DNA from: Ferrimonas balearica
Lineage (GTDB): Bacteria; Pseudomonadota; Gammaproteobacteria; Enterobacterales; Shewanellaceae
DNA: 64,000 nucleotides
Assembly: GCF_019802055.1 (NCBI RefSeq)
Contig: NZ_JAHVHW010000007.1
Span: 868,001-932,000, forward strand
Direction of reading: 5' to 3'
Shown piece after piece: positions 1 to 8,049 of this stretch (position 1 is its first letter; each line of letters opens with the position of its first letter). The notes below the pieces were generated by a model. The model searched no databases and was not told the DNA's origin. It saw only the letters and a list, made by a program, of their open reading frames with translations. The position numbers and the translations under genes were made by a program.

Positions 1-1811
1 CGGGCCACCTGATCAAGCGCAGCCACAGCGAACCGCACTGGGAGAAAAAGCCCGGCTCCGTGGTGGCGTTTGAGCAGGTCAGTCTCTATGGCGTTGTGGT
101 GGTGCCTCGTCGCAAGGTGCAGTACGGCCCGGTAAATGCCGTAGAAGCGCGGGAGATCTTTATCCGTGAAGCTCTGGTGGGCGGTGAGTTGGGGCTCAAC
201 GAGGGTTTCCTGAAAAAGAACCTGGCGCTGATCAACGAGGTGCAGGATCTGGAACACAAATCCCGTCGCCGCGACATTCTGGTGGACGAACAGACGCTGT
301 TCGCTTTTTATGATGAACGGGTTCCGGAAGGGGTCTACACCCGTCAACGCTTCCAAGGTTGGTGGAGTACTGAGCGCCGCAAACAGCCGGAACTGCTGGA
401 TTTTGAAAAATCCGACCTGATGAAGCGGGATGCCGACCATATCGGCGAACAGGACTACCCGGATTTCTGGACTCAGGGCGACATCACCCTGCCGCTCTCC
501 TATCAGTTTGAGCCGGGGGCGGAGGATGACGGGGTCTCCCTGCACCTGCCCATTGCGCTGCTGAACCAGATGGCGCCGGAGGGCTTCGACTACCTGGTGC
601 CGGGCCTGCGTCACGACCTGCTGGTGGCGCTGATCAAGACCCTGCCCAAGCCGCTGCGCCGCAACTTTGTACCGGCTCCCAATTACGCCAGCGCCACGCT
701 GAACGCCATCACGCCGTTTGAGATGCCACTGCTGGAGGCGCTGTGCAAACAGCTGTTGCGGATGACCGGTACCCGGGTGACCCCAGAGGACTTTGACCTC
801 TCCGCCCTTGATAAGCACCTCACCTTCAACTTCAAGGTGGAGGACGATAAGGGCAAGCTGATCGCCCAGGGCCGGGACCTGCTAGAGCTGAAGCAGCAAC
901 TCAAGGGACAGATGAAGCAGGTGATCGCCACGGTGGCGGACAGCGGTATTGAGCAGCGCGGCCTGACTGACTGGACTCTGGGGGACCTGCCGAAAAGCTA
1001 CGAACAGAAACGTGGCGCCTACGCAGTGAAAGCCTATCCGGCCCTGGTGGACGAGGGCGAAAGCGTGGCGGTGAAGCTGTTTGATGCCGAGGACAAGGCG
1101 GCCCAGGCCAACCGTGCGGGTTTGCGCAAGCTGCTGCTGATCAACGTGCCCAGCCCGGTGAAGTACCTGCAGCAGAAGCTGCCCAACAAGTCCAAACTGG
1201 CGATGTACTTCAACCCCTTTGGTCGGGTTGACCTGCTGATCAACGACTGCATCGATGCCGGGATCGATAAGATCCTGGCGGAGCACAAGCTGGCAGTGGC
1301 CAATAAGGGGGACTTCGAGACGGCGCGGGATGTGGTGCGCGCGGAGCTGAACGAAACCGTGGTTGGCATTGCCGAACAGGTGGAAAAAGTGCTCACCAGC
1401 TGGGGCGGGATCCGCAAGAAACTGAAGGGCAAGATCAGCCTGGATATCGCCTTTGCCATGTCGGACATTCAGGCTCAGTTGGATCGCCTGGTCTACAAAG
1501 GCTTCGTGGCGGATACTGGCTGGGACCACCTGGACGATCTGAACCGTTACCTCAAAGGGGTGGAGCGTCGTCTGGAGAAGCTGCCGGTGGACCCTCATCG
1601 CGACAAGTTGCATCTGCTCAAGGTGCAGAAGGTGGAGCAGGCTTACCAGGCTGCCCTGAACAAGCTGCCCAAGGGCCAGTCGGTGCCGGAGTCGCTCAAG
1701 GCGATCCGCTGGTTGCTGGAGGAGTATCGCATCTCCTGCTTTGCCCAGGCGCTGGGCACCAAGGTGCCGATCTCCGACAAGCGTATCCTTAATGCCCTGA
1801 ACGAACTGTAA
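1..1811 (+). CDS. hrpA: ATP-dependent RNA helicase HrpA, C-terminal part (5' truncated)
   Basis: The open frame runs in from the window edge (first full codon at position 3) and gives about 602 residues, the C-terminal half of a DEAH-box helicase that is about 1300 residues in enteric bacteria. The first visible residues (HLIKRSHSEPHWEKK) and the following VSLYG...VVPRRKVQYGPV stretch are the family signature just before and within the DUF3418 C-terminal region. The helicase motor motifs lie outside the window. HrpA acts in mRNA processing and in rescue of stalled or collided ribosomes. An internal GTG at 60 is not the true start because the homologous sequence continues upstream. A strong terminator follows at 1822. 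Confidence 0.93.
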   Translation, partial: GHLIKRSHSEPHWEKKPGSVVAFEQVSLYGVVVVPRRKVQYGPVNAVEAREIFIREALVGGELGLNEGFLKKNLALINEVQDLEHKSRRRDILVDEQTLFAFYDERVPEGVYTRQRFQGWWSTERRKQPELLDFEKSDLMKRDADHIGEQDYPDFWTQGDITLPLSYQFEPGAEDDGVSLHLPIALLNQMAPEGFDYLVPGLRHDLLVALIKTLPKPLRRNFVPAPNYASATLNAITPFEMPLLEALCKQLLRMTGTRVTPEDFDLSALDKHLTFNFKVEDDKGKLIAQGRDLLELKQQLKGQMKQVIATVADSGIEQRGLTDWTLGDLPKSYEQKRGAYAVKAYPALVDEGESVAVKLFDAEDKAAQANRAGLRKLLLINVPSPVKYLQQKLPNKSKLAMYFNPFGRVDLLINDCIDAGIDKILAEHKLAVANKGDFETARDVVRAELNETVVGIAEQVEKVLTSWGGIRKKLKGKISLDIAFAMSDIQAQLDRLVYKGFVADTGWDHLDDLNRYLKGVERRLEKLPVDPHRDKLHLLKVQKVEQAYQAALNKLPKGQSVPESLKAIRWLLEEYRISCFAQALGTKVPISDKRILNALNEL

Positions 1812-1821
1812 GGGCACAAAA

Positions 1822-1849
1822 AAGCCACCCGGATGGGTGGCTTTTTTTT
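1822..1849 (+). terminator. rho-independent terminator of hrpA
   Basis: The stem AAGCCACCC / GGGTGGCTT has a two-base GGAT-type loop region and is followed by eight T. It starts about 10 nt after the hrpA stop codon. Confidence 0.9.
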
Positions 1850-1851
1850 AC

Positions 1852-1930
1852 TTGTAGCGAGGGCTTACAGCCCACGGGCTGCACGGGGCTCGGAGCACCA
1901 TAACCGTGGGCTCAAAGCCCAAGCTACGAA
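1852..1930. repeat. REP-like imperfect inverted repeat
   Basis: The left arm (1852-1877) reads TTGTAGCGAGGGCTTACAGC then CCACGG. The right arm (1904-1930), reverse-complemented, reads TTCGTAGCTTGGGCTTTGAG then CCCACGG. The two differ at only a few positions and are separated by about 26 nt. The form (GTAGC...GGGCT...GCCCACGG) resembles the extragenic palindromes scattered in gammaproteobacterial genomes. No ORF is present. The convergent hrpA and DUF2541 genes flank it, the usual place for such repeats. Confidence 0.6.
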
Positions 1931-1996
1931 TGCGAGGCACCATTTTACGAAGATCTGCGTTGACCCTTTCTTATGCTTTAAACCGGTCCGTTCGGC

Positions 1997-2383
1997 TTAG
2001 CGCTCCCGGCCCATCACAGTTACGCCAGCGGTGGAACCGTCGGAGTTGCCGAACACTTCAATGTGGGTGACACAGCGACGGTAGGCGAACTTGCGCCAGT
2101 CGGTCTCTTCGCCCTTCTTCATATCGCGAAAGAAATTGAAGGTGCGGGTATCGCCGTTCTGAAAGGTCACCTTGATCCGTTTCAGGTGCAGACGGCGCTT
2201 CGCCTTCAGCTTGATGGCATCGGTATTGCGGCACACCAACAGGGGGATATCGGCGCCACGGTTACCATGCTCAAGCAGGATGGTTCGGCCCAGGGTAAAG
2301 TCATCGCCAGCCAACGCAGAAGCGGGTGCCAGCAGGGTCATGGTGGTCAGAATGATGCCACCAATCAGGGATTTCAGAGTCAT
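1997..2383 (-). CDS. periplasmic DUF2541 (YaaX-like) protein
   Basis: This 128-residue protein has an N-terminal signal peptide (hydrophobic residues 7-24, cleavage near ALA-GDD). The mature part has the DUF2541 pattern: LGRTILLEHGNRGADIP, a conserved CRN (about 51-53), a K/R-rich strand (KLKAKRRLHLKRIKVTF) and a second Cys in RRCVTHIEVFG. The two cysteines may form a disulfide. The family is small, exported and of unknown function; the Escherichia member is YaaX. It lies downstream of the tetraheme cytochrome on the same strand, but a terminator at 2526-2550 separates them, so it is probably transcribed on its own. Confidence 0.75.
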   Translation of the reverse strand: MTLKSLIGGIILTTMTLLAPASALAGDDFTLGRTILLEHGNRGADIPLLVCRNTDAIKLKAKRRLHLKRIKVTFQNGDTRTFNFFRDMKKGEETDWRKFAYRRCVTHIEVFGNSDGSTAGVTVMGRER

Positions 2384-2525
2384 GAGGGTGATTCACGGTA
2401 TCTTGGGGGCGCGGAAGATACTGCGGTTAGTGGCAACGAGCCATCCGATTGTGCGCAAAACCGGACGCAGACCACGTTTCGGAACGGGATAGGCCTGCTG
2501 CAGAGCACCGTATAACACGGCACAG

Positions 2526-2550
2526 AAAAACGCGGGCCGAAGCCCGCGTT
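2526..2550 (-). terminator. terminator of the flavocytochrome operon
   Basis: On the minus strand the stem AACGCGGGC / GCCCGCGTT with loop TTCG is followed by a run of T (A 2526-2530 on the plus strand). It lies about 24 nt beyond the tetraheme cytochrome stop codon. Confidence 0.85.
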
Positions 2551-2573
2551 GCGACGAGGTATCCCCGGAGGCG

Positions 2574-2930
2574 CTAACCGTTGAACTTGGGATAGTCGAA
2601 GTTATGACACTCCTGGCACAGGGCCTTCTTCGGCGTGTGTTCACCGTGACAATCCATACAGGGGGCATCCTTGCCGTAGTGCAGACTGTCATGGGGGTTC
2701 TGTTTCGCTTCCTCTCCTTCACGGGCGGTCTGTCTTGCCAGCCCTTCCGGGTCATGACACTGCAGGCACGCCGCGTCTGAGGGGTAGCGCTTCAGCCCCT
2801 GATCGTGGCAGCTTTCGCAGCCCGCTTCATACAGGGATTCGTGGTAAGCGCGCTTCTGCATTGCTTCGGCTGGGTGAGCCAACAGCATCACCAACAGGGG
2901 GCAGGCGAGCGTCATCAGAAATTTGTTCAT
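2574..2930 (-). CDS. periplasmic tetraheme cytochrome c (flavocytochrome c cytochrome subunit)
   Basis: The protein has 118 residues. A Sec signal peptide (MNKFLMTLACPLLVMLL..AEA) is followed by four CxxCH haem sites at about residues 38-42, 55-59, 91-95 and 105-109, and further His residues (30, 80, 84) that could be distal ligands. Spacing and the ending CQECHNFDYPK resemble the N-terminal tetraheme domain of the Shewanella fumarate reductase FccA (CDSCHSFDFN). ATG at 2930 is chosen because GGAGGC lies 7 nt upstream and the signal peptide starts there; the open frame extends further with no signal. The start lies 2 nt after the flavoprotein stop, so translation is probably coupled. Its likely role is to pass electrons from a CymA-type quinol dehydrogenase to the flavoprotein (inferred). 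Confidence 0.9.
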   Translation of the reverse strand: MNKFLMTLACPLLVMLLAHPAEAMQKRAYHESLYEAGCESCHDQGLKRYPSDAACLQCHDPEGLARQTAREGEEAKQNPHDSLHYGKDAPCMDCHGEHTPKKALCQECHNFDYPKFNG

Positions 2931-2932
2931 GT

Positions 2933-4435
2933 TCAGGCCTCCATCATGGAACGGGCAGCGATGATGCCAAAGGCAAGGCATTCGGGGGTGGCGCAACCAC
3001 CGAGGCGGCTGACTCCGTGAACCCCTCCGGTCACTTCACCGGCGGCGTACAGTCCGGGGATGGGCTGCCCGCTGGCCGCCGCAATCACCTCTGCTTTTGG
3101 ATTGATCTGCACGCCGCCCTGGCAGTAATGCACCTTGGGCCAGAGGCGCTGGACGATAAAGGGCGGGGTCAGCTTGATGCCGCGACCGGCATCCATGCGC
3201 TTGCCGAACTGCGGATCCACTCCTTCGTCGACGTAGCGGTTCCAGTCGGTAATCTGCTGTTTCAGCGGTTGCAGCGGCACATCAAAGTGCTTGGCCAGCG
3301 TTTCCACAGAGTCGAACTCCCAGGCCACGTTGTACTTCAGCACCTTCTCCATAGAGGGATCATTCTGCGCTTCATGCTTCGGGGCGATAAGCAGGGCCGG
3401 GTTGGGTTTGCCATCCTGGTCACGACGCTGCAGTTCAAGGTCTGCGCGGGTTTTACGGTCGGCGATCTCATTCATGAATCGCTGACCGGTGTTGCGATCG
3501 ATGGCGATGGCATGGGGGAAGTTGTAGAGCGCAAAGCCCGCGCCGTAACCGAAGCCTCCCTCATCCGGAGACGCCCAGGGACCGGATTGAATGTGGGAGA
3601 GGTGCACCGGAGTGGCACCGGCTGCCAGCATCTCAATCAAGCCATCGCCGGTGGCGCCCTTGGCGTTAGTGCAGCCCACTTCAGCGGTCAGGGTCGGATC
3701 CTGAGCCTGACGGAAGTTGATGTTGAAGCCGAAGCCGCCGGTCGCCATCAACACGCCACGCGCCGCACGAACCTGGATGGTCTCGCCGCTCTTCTCCTTG
3801 CCGAAGTGGTAGCCCCGACGGATTTCAACACCGATAACCCGGCCGCTCTTATCGCGGATCAGGTGTTCGAACTTGTGGCGGTTGTAGGTCTCCACCCCCA
3901 TCTCCCGGGCGGTTTTCAGCAGCGGTTGGATGATGCCGGCGCCAGAGCGCTCAACCACCTGATGGCTGCGGGTGGCGCTGGTGCCACCGGTGGTGATGAT
4001 GTGGTCGCGGTAGACGGATCCGCACTCCTTGGTCAGCTGGTAGACGTAGGGACCCAGTTCCGCACTGGCGCGCAGCAGTGCTTCGCTGGCGAGGCCCCGA
4101 CCCGCTTTGAGCTGGTCCTGCACCATCAGGTCCGCACTGTCTTCAATGCCCAGTTTCTTCTGCAGGTCGGTACCGGCAAAACAGGCCTGGCCAGCGTTCA
4201 GCGTACTGTTGCCACCGAATACCCCCATCTTCTCGAACACCACCACACGCTTGGCGCCAAGCTTGCGGGCTTCCACAGCGGCGGCCAGTCCGGCAAAGCC
4301 GGAGCCGATGATCACCACGTCATACTCGCTGTGCCACTCCGGCTCCTTTCCGCACTGGGCGGCCGCCAGGGGCAGGGTGGCCCCCATGGCGGCGACACCG
4401 GCGCCGAGCTTCAGAAACTGTCGTCTTCCTTTCAT
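2933..4435 (-). CDS. Tat-exported flavoprotein reductase (flavocytochrome c flavin subunit; urocanate-reductase-like)
   Basis: The protein has 500 residues. It opens with a twin-arginine signal (MKGRRQFLKLGAGVAAMGAT), then an FAD Rossmann motif GSGFAG at 44-49, EKMGVFGGNS at 68-77, and an FAD-binding C-terminal segment GLYAAGEVTGG at 461-471. By comparison with FccA, the proton-donating Arg is probably R327 (in NEIADRKTRAD), and H436 and R477 match its other substrate-binding residues. The His in the FccA segment IQAHPT is replaced by Gly (IQSGPW, 282-287), as in non-fumarate enzymes such as urocanate reductase. The substrate is therefore probably an alpha,beta-unsaturated acid other than fumarate; this is inference. 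ATG at 4435 has AAGGA 4 nt upstream. It is cotranscribed with the tetraheme cytochrome and divergent from a TetR gene. Confidence 0.87.
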   Translation of the reverse strand: MKGRRQFLKLGAGVAAMGATLPLAAAQCGKEPEWHSEYDVVIIGSGFAGLAAAVEARKLGAKRVVVFEKMGVFGGNSTLNAGQACFAGTDLQKKLGIEDSADLMVQDQLKAGRGLASEALLRASAELGPYVYQLTKECGSVYRDHIITTGGTSATRSHQVVERSGAGIIQPLLKTAREMGVETYNRHKFEHLIRDKSGRVIGVEIRRGYHFGKEKSGETIQVRAARGVLMATGGFGFNINFRQAQDPTLTAEVGCTNAKGATGDGLIEMLAAGATPVHLSHIQSGPWASPDEGGFGYGAGFALYNFPHAIAIDRNTGQRFMNEIADRKTRADLELQRRDQDGKPNPALLIAPKHEAQNDPSMEKVLKYNVAWEFDSVETLAKHFDVPLQPLKQQITDWNRYVDEGVDPQFGKRMDAGRGIKLTPPFIVQRLWPKVHYCQGGVQINPKAEVIAAASGQPIPGLYAAGEVTGGVHGVSRLGGCATPECLAFGIIAARSMMEA

Positions 4436-4504
4436 GGTCCTTGCCTCAATGTTTGAACTCGGGGGCCACTGTAAAGGGGTTGGTGGGCGGTAAAGTTTGA
4501 AAGC

Positions 4505-4579
4505 GCTCACAACAAGTTTTCCGTCGAAAAGGTTTTCTTGACGGAGTAGGAAAACCTCATACGGAATATTTTTGTGAGC
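4505..4579. promoter_or_regulatory. nested palindrome, candidate divergent operator/promoter
   Basis: Three inverted repeats share a centre near 4543: GCTCACAA (4505-4512) with TTGTGAGC (4572-4579), TTCCGT (4519-4524) with ACGGAA (4561-4566), and AGGTTTTC (4530-4537) with GAAAACCT (4550-4557). The block sits between the divergent flavoprotein and TetR genes, where a TetR dimer or pair of dimers would bind. A TTGACG at 4538-4543 could be a -35 element inside it. Binding is inferred. Confidence 0.5.
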
Positions 4580-4645
4580 GTAGGCGCAATAAATTTTCGG
4601 TGGCTATGGGAGAGTCGCAAAACCATCAAATAGGGACGAAGTGTA

Positions 4646-5422
4646 ATGTCTTGCCCCAAATCCAATCTGGACATCATTCAATGTGATGAGTTGCTGAATG
4701 TGGCGGAGGCCCTGGTTGAGGAGCATGGCGTGGTCTCCTTCCGCTTTGCCCAGATCGCCAAGGATGCTAACTGCTCCAATCACACCCTTTACAAGCACTT
4801 TCGCAGCCGTGAGGATGTGCTGGTGTGCCTGTTTTTGCGCAACTGTACCTCCAACTATCTGCCGTACTTTCTCAGCCTGACCCCCGACCTGACGGCGTTT
4901 CAGCGTGCCGCGCTGCCAGCGGTATTCTCCAATGTGGCGGTACAGCGCAATGCCACCTTCGATACCCTCAGAGTGGTCTCCATCAACAGTCTGTTCTGGC
5001 AGCCTGCCAGTGATGAAAAGGGGCAATTGCTGCGCCAACGGGTGAATCTGTTCTGGGACCGGGTTCGATTCCACGTACAGGAGGCGGCGGACAGCGCCGC
5101 CCTAAGTGCCGACGATGACGAGATATTGGAACTGACCCAGAGCCTCTATTTCTTTATGGCGGGAATTCTTTCCTCCTATGAAAGTCAGTTGATGAGTGAG
5201 AAATATCTGACTGAGCGGGACCCCACCTTTTACCGGCATCTTGAAAAAGTGCTCGGTCAATATTCCTGGAACCAGTCAACCTCTATTGAGGAATTAACGG
5301 AACTGGGGCGGAAAGTGAACCAGTTCTTTGACCGGCACTACCAGGAGAACAAAAGTTGCCGCTGCTGCCGGGAACTGAACGGCTTTACCGAGATAGAGGC
5401 GCTGAATCGAGCCCGCCCATAA
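4646..5422 (+). CDS. TetR-family transcriptional regulator
   Basis: The protein has 258 residues. The N-terminal domain contains a TetR helix-turn-helix: AEALVEEHGVVSFRFAQIAK (20-39) then DANCSNHTLYKHFRSREDVL, matching the usual ...GTLYRHFxSKExLL pattern. The ligand-binding half is not diagnostic. The C-terminus carries a Cys cluster (KSCRCCREL, about 239-247), unusual for TetR and possibly metal- or redox-active. It is divergent from the flavocytochrome pair across the nested palindrome at 4505-4579, so it probably controls that operon; the effector may be the reductase substrate (inferred). Cysteines are also present in the HTH (NCSNH). Confidence 0.85.
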   Translation: MSCPKSNLDIIQCDELLNVAEALVEEHGVVSFRFAQIAKDANCSNHTLYKHFRSREDVLVCLFLRNCTSNYLPYFLSLTPDLTAFQRAALPAVFSNVAVQRNATFDTLRVVSINSLFWQPASDEKGQLLRQRVNLFWDRVRFHVQEAADSAALSADDDEILELTQSLYFFMAGILSSYESQLMSEKYLTERDPTFYRHLEKVLGQYSWNQSTSIEELTELGRKVNQFFDRHYQENKSCRCCRELNGFTEIEALNRARP

Positions 5423-5429
5423 GGCGGGC
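5411..5429 (+). terminator. possible weak terminator hairpin of the TetR gene
   Basis: GCCCGCC (5411-5417) pairs with GGCGGGC (5423-5429), and the TAA stop codon lies in the loop. The T tract after it is poor (CTGCTGTTCC), so termination may be weak or factor-dependent. Confidence 0.35.
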
Positions 5430-5559
5430 CTGCTGTTCCTCAGTTTGAGAGAGAACCCCATTGAACCGGAAGAGATTAAGGCTCAAAATGCGGCGCCTTC
5501 ACCGGCACCGTGCCTGGGCACGGCTGCGCCGGGATCAGCCAGACCGAGGAGAACAATGA

Positions 5560-6255
5560 ATGAAAGAGACGGTCAAGCTGATTGCTTTTGACGCCGACGA
5601 CACCCTCTGGGTGAATGAGCCTTACTACCGGGGGGCCGAACAGGCCTACGTGGAGATTCTGAGCCGCTATGTGGATCACCATGACCTGGCTCAGCGCCTG
5701 TACCAGACTGAGATCAAGAACCTGAATCTGTTTGGCTACGGCGCCAAGGGCTACATGCTGTCGATGATCGAGACCGCGCTTGAGCTGACGCAGTATCAGA
5801 TTGATGGCCGCGACATTGATCGCATCATTCAGCTCGGCAAAGAGGTGTTGAGCTACCCCATCGAGATCCTGCCTCAGGTGCGGGACACCCTGGAAAACCT
5901 GCAGAGCCGCTATCCGCTGATGGTGATCACCAAGGGCGACCTGCTGGACCAGGAGAGCAAGGTGGCCCGAAGTGGACTGGCGGATTATTTCGGCCGCATT
6001 GAAGTGGTCTCCGAAAAGGACACCGCCACTTATGGCCGGGTATTCAACCAGGTTGGCCGCGCACCAGGTGAAGTGTTGATGGTGGGCAACTCTCTGAAGT
6101 CCGACATTCTGCCGGTGCTTGAGATCGGTGGCCACGCCTGCCACGTCGACCCGGGGTATGAGGGTTGGGTGCATGAGCAGGTGACCGACGACAGCCTGGC
6201 CGAGCACCGCTTCCACAGCTTCGACAACATCAGCAAGGTATTGACCCTGCTGTAA
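5560..6255 (+). CDS. HAD-superfamily hydrolase
   Basis: The protein has 231 residues. HAD motif I is FDADDTLW (9-16) with nucleophile D10 and acid/base D12. Motif II is the Thr in MVITKGDLL. The motif III Lys is probably in VSEKD. Motif IV is GNSLKSD. A helical cap lies between motifs I and II, giving the YjjG/haloacid-dehalogenase-like subclass of phosphatases. The substrate cannot be read from sequence. GAGGAGAA lies 8 nt before the ATG. An ATG 4 nt upstream is in another frame. It is preceded by a 137-nt gap containing a perfect hairpin (CCGTGCC/GGCACGG at 5508-5523), and followed by an FAD oxidoreductase gene on the same strand. Confidence 0.85.
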   Translation: MKETVKLIAFDADDTLWVNEPYYRGAEQAYVEILSRYVDHHDLAQRLYQTEIKNLNLFGYGAKGYMLSMIETALELTQYQIDGRDIDRIIQLGKEVLSYPIEILPQVRDTLENLQSRYPLMVITKGDLLDQESKVARSGLADYFGRIEVVSEKDTATYGRVFNQVGRAPGEVLMVGNSLKSDILPVLEIGGHACHVDPGYEGWVHEQVTDDSLAEHRFHSFDNISKVLTLL

Positions 6256-6337
6256 TCCCCCACAAAATTCGGGGATCCAAACCGGCCCGTATGGCGTATC
6301 ATCGGGCACGGTGGTTCCCCTTATTCGCAGTAGTGCC

Positions 6338-7813
6338 ATGACTTTTGATGCCCAGACCGAGTTGCAATCGGCTTCCTTAACCCAGGCGCAGCCCGCGTCC
6401 ACTCATGCCGTCCGTCCCCGGGTGGGGATCATCGGTGGTGGTGTGGCGGGCAGCACCGTGGCGTTACGGCTGGCTCAGCAGGGGCAGTTGGATGTGGTGT
6501 TGATGGAGCAGGGGCCCAGTCTGGTGAACGGCCCACCGATGTGTCATCTGCACGCCGGCGGTAACCTGTACCGGGAGATCAGCGACGAGCAGTGTCTCAA
6601 GCTGCTGAAACAGTCCATCGATACCCTGAAGCTCTATCCCCATGTGGTCAATGTGCGTCCTACGGTGATTGCTGTGCCGACACGGGATGCGGGAGACCCG
6701 ATGGCGCTGCTGCCACGACTGGAGAAGCTCAAAGCCGCCTACGCCGAACTGGTGGCCCGCGATCCGGACAATGCCCGGTTGGGGCCTCCTGCGCACTACT
6801 ATCGCCTGTTTGATCGACAGCAGTTGGAGTCACTGCGGGACGCGCCCCTGCCCGAGGTGCCGCAGTCGCCTGAACAGTGGATGGTGCCACTGGCGAAATC
6901 CCTCGATTTTGACAGCGTGCAGTGGCCTCTGGTGATGGTTCAGGAGTATGGGCTCAGCCTGTTTCGGGTGGCGGCCAGTGCGGAACTCAGTCTGGCCCAG
7001 TTCCCGCAGGTGGAGGTGATGTGCCGCACACGCCTGTTGGACGCCAAACCCAGAGGGGCAGGGTGGGCGCTTCAGTTTGAGCAGGATGGCCAGTCACGGA
7101 CCATTACTGTGGATTATCTGGTCAACGCCTGCGGCTACCGTACCGGTACACTGGATGACGTACTGGGCGAGCCCCGTCAGCGTCTGGTGGAGTTTAAAGC
7201 CGCTTACCTGGCCCATTGGCCGGAGGCGCAGGGGACCTGGCCGGAAGTGATCTTCCATGGAGCGCGGGGCACGCCGGAGGGGATGGCGCAGTTGACTCCT
7301 TACGGCAACGGCCTGTTCCAACTGCACGGCATGACCGAGTCGATCACCCTGTTTAAGTCCGGACTCGTGGCCAGTGACGGGCACAGTGCCCAGCCCCGTC
7401 TGGCACCGGAACTGGAAGCCAAGATCCAGCGCGGTTGGCCGGAAGCGGTGGTCGACACACGCAGCCGTGCGGCCATTGCGCATATGAGCCACTTCCTGCC
7501 GGAGTTTGCCAACGCCCAGCCCGGTGGCAAACCCCTGTTTGGTGCTCAGCAGATCCCCGGTACCGACCCCAGCTTGCGCGCTGCAGACGTCTCCTTTGGT
7601 CGTCAACGCTATGCCCGTACCGAGATTGTCAAAGCCTCTTCGGCCCTGACTGCGGCGAACGCCATCGTTGCGCAACTGTCGGAGCAGGGCTGGGTCGATG
7701 GGCAGGAGTTGTCATTGCCTGCCATTAATCGGGACGAGGTGGTGGCCCGTGCTGTTGAGTTGGCCGAAAGTCGGCACTACCCGAAACAACTGGCGCTACC
7801 CAGCGGCGGATAA
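6338..7813 (+). CDS. FAD-dependent oxidoreductase (DAO-like fold)
   Basis: The protein has about 491 residues from ATG 6338; an in-frame GTG at 6311 would add nine residues, and neither has a strong Shine-Dalgarno. The dinucleotide-binding motif VGIIGGGVAGSTVALRLA lies about 20 residues in, followed by EQGPS for the ribose of FAD. Later segments (VDYLVNACGYRTG and the C-terminal KASSALTAANAIV) fit a glycine/D-amino-acid-oxidase-type flavoprotein, but the substrate is unknown. There is no signal peptide, so it is cytoplasmic. A clear terminator follows at 7821. Confidence 0.75.
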   Translation: MTFDAQTELQSASLTQAQPASTHAVRPRVGIIGGGVAGSTVALRLAQQGQLDVVLMEQGPSLVNGPPMCHLHAGGNLYREISDEQCLKLLKQSIDTLKLYPHVVNVRPTVIAVPTRDAGDPMALLPRLEKLKAAYAELVARDPDNARLGPPAHYYRLFDRQQLESLRDAPLPEVPQSPEQWMVPLAKSLDFDSVQWPLVMVQEYGLSLFRVAASAELSLAQFPQVEVMCRTRLLDAKPRGAGWALQFEQDGQSRTITVDYLVNACGYRTGTLDDVLGEPRQRLVEFKAAYLAHWPEAQGTWPEVIFHGARGTPEGMAQLTPYGNGLFQLHGMTESITLFKSGLVASDGHSAQPRLAPELEAKIQRGWPEAVVDTRSRAAIAHMSHFLPEFANAQPGGKPLFGAQQIPGTDPSLRAADVSFGRQRYARTEIVKASSALTAANAIVAQLSEQGWVDGQELSLPAINRDEVVARAVELAESRHYPKQLALPSGG

Positions 7814-7820
7814 CGAGAGA

Positions 7821-7843
7821 AGGCAGCGTGAGCTGCCTTTTTT
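7821..7843 (+). terminator. rho-independent terminator
   Basis: AGGCAGC / GCTGCCT stem with a four-base loop and six T follows the FAD oxidoreductase stop by 8 nt. The remaining 150 nt to the next promoter show nothing else recognisable. Confidence 0.9.
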
Positions 7844-7985
7844 GTCAGTCTTAAACCACCACCTATGCCGGTGGAGAACGACCCCTAGACGCTCGATAGT
7901 CAGCACATTGGGCTCTGGACTGCGGCGATAAGGCGCTTGATGTCAGCGCATGACAGACCTTTCCTCCTTCTGGGCAATACTGCCA

Positions 7986-8016
7986 TTGACCTGTCTACTA
8001 CTTCACAGTTTATGAT
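7986..8016 (+). promoter_or_regulatory. sigma-70-like promoter of the GNAT gene
   Basis: TTGACC (7986-7991) is followed after 17-19 nt by TTTATGAT, a good -10 match at 8009-8016. The ATG is at 8050. Confidence 0.55.
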
Positions 8017-8049
8017 GCGCGCCATACTGGAGTGAGAGAGGGCTAACTT

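Noticed and set aside
2735..4456. 573-residue plus-strand open frame
   Set aside because: It is antisense to the flavoprotein and cytochrome genes, has no Shine-Dalgarno and gives low-complexity Gly/His/Ala-rich translation typical of GC-rich antisense frames.
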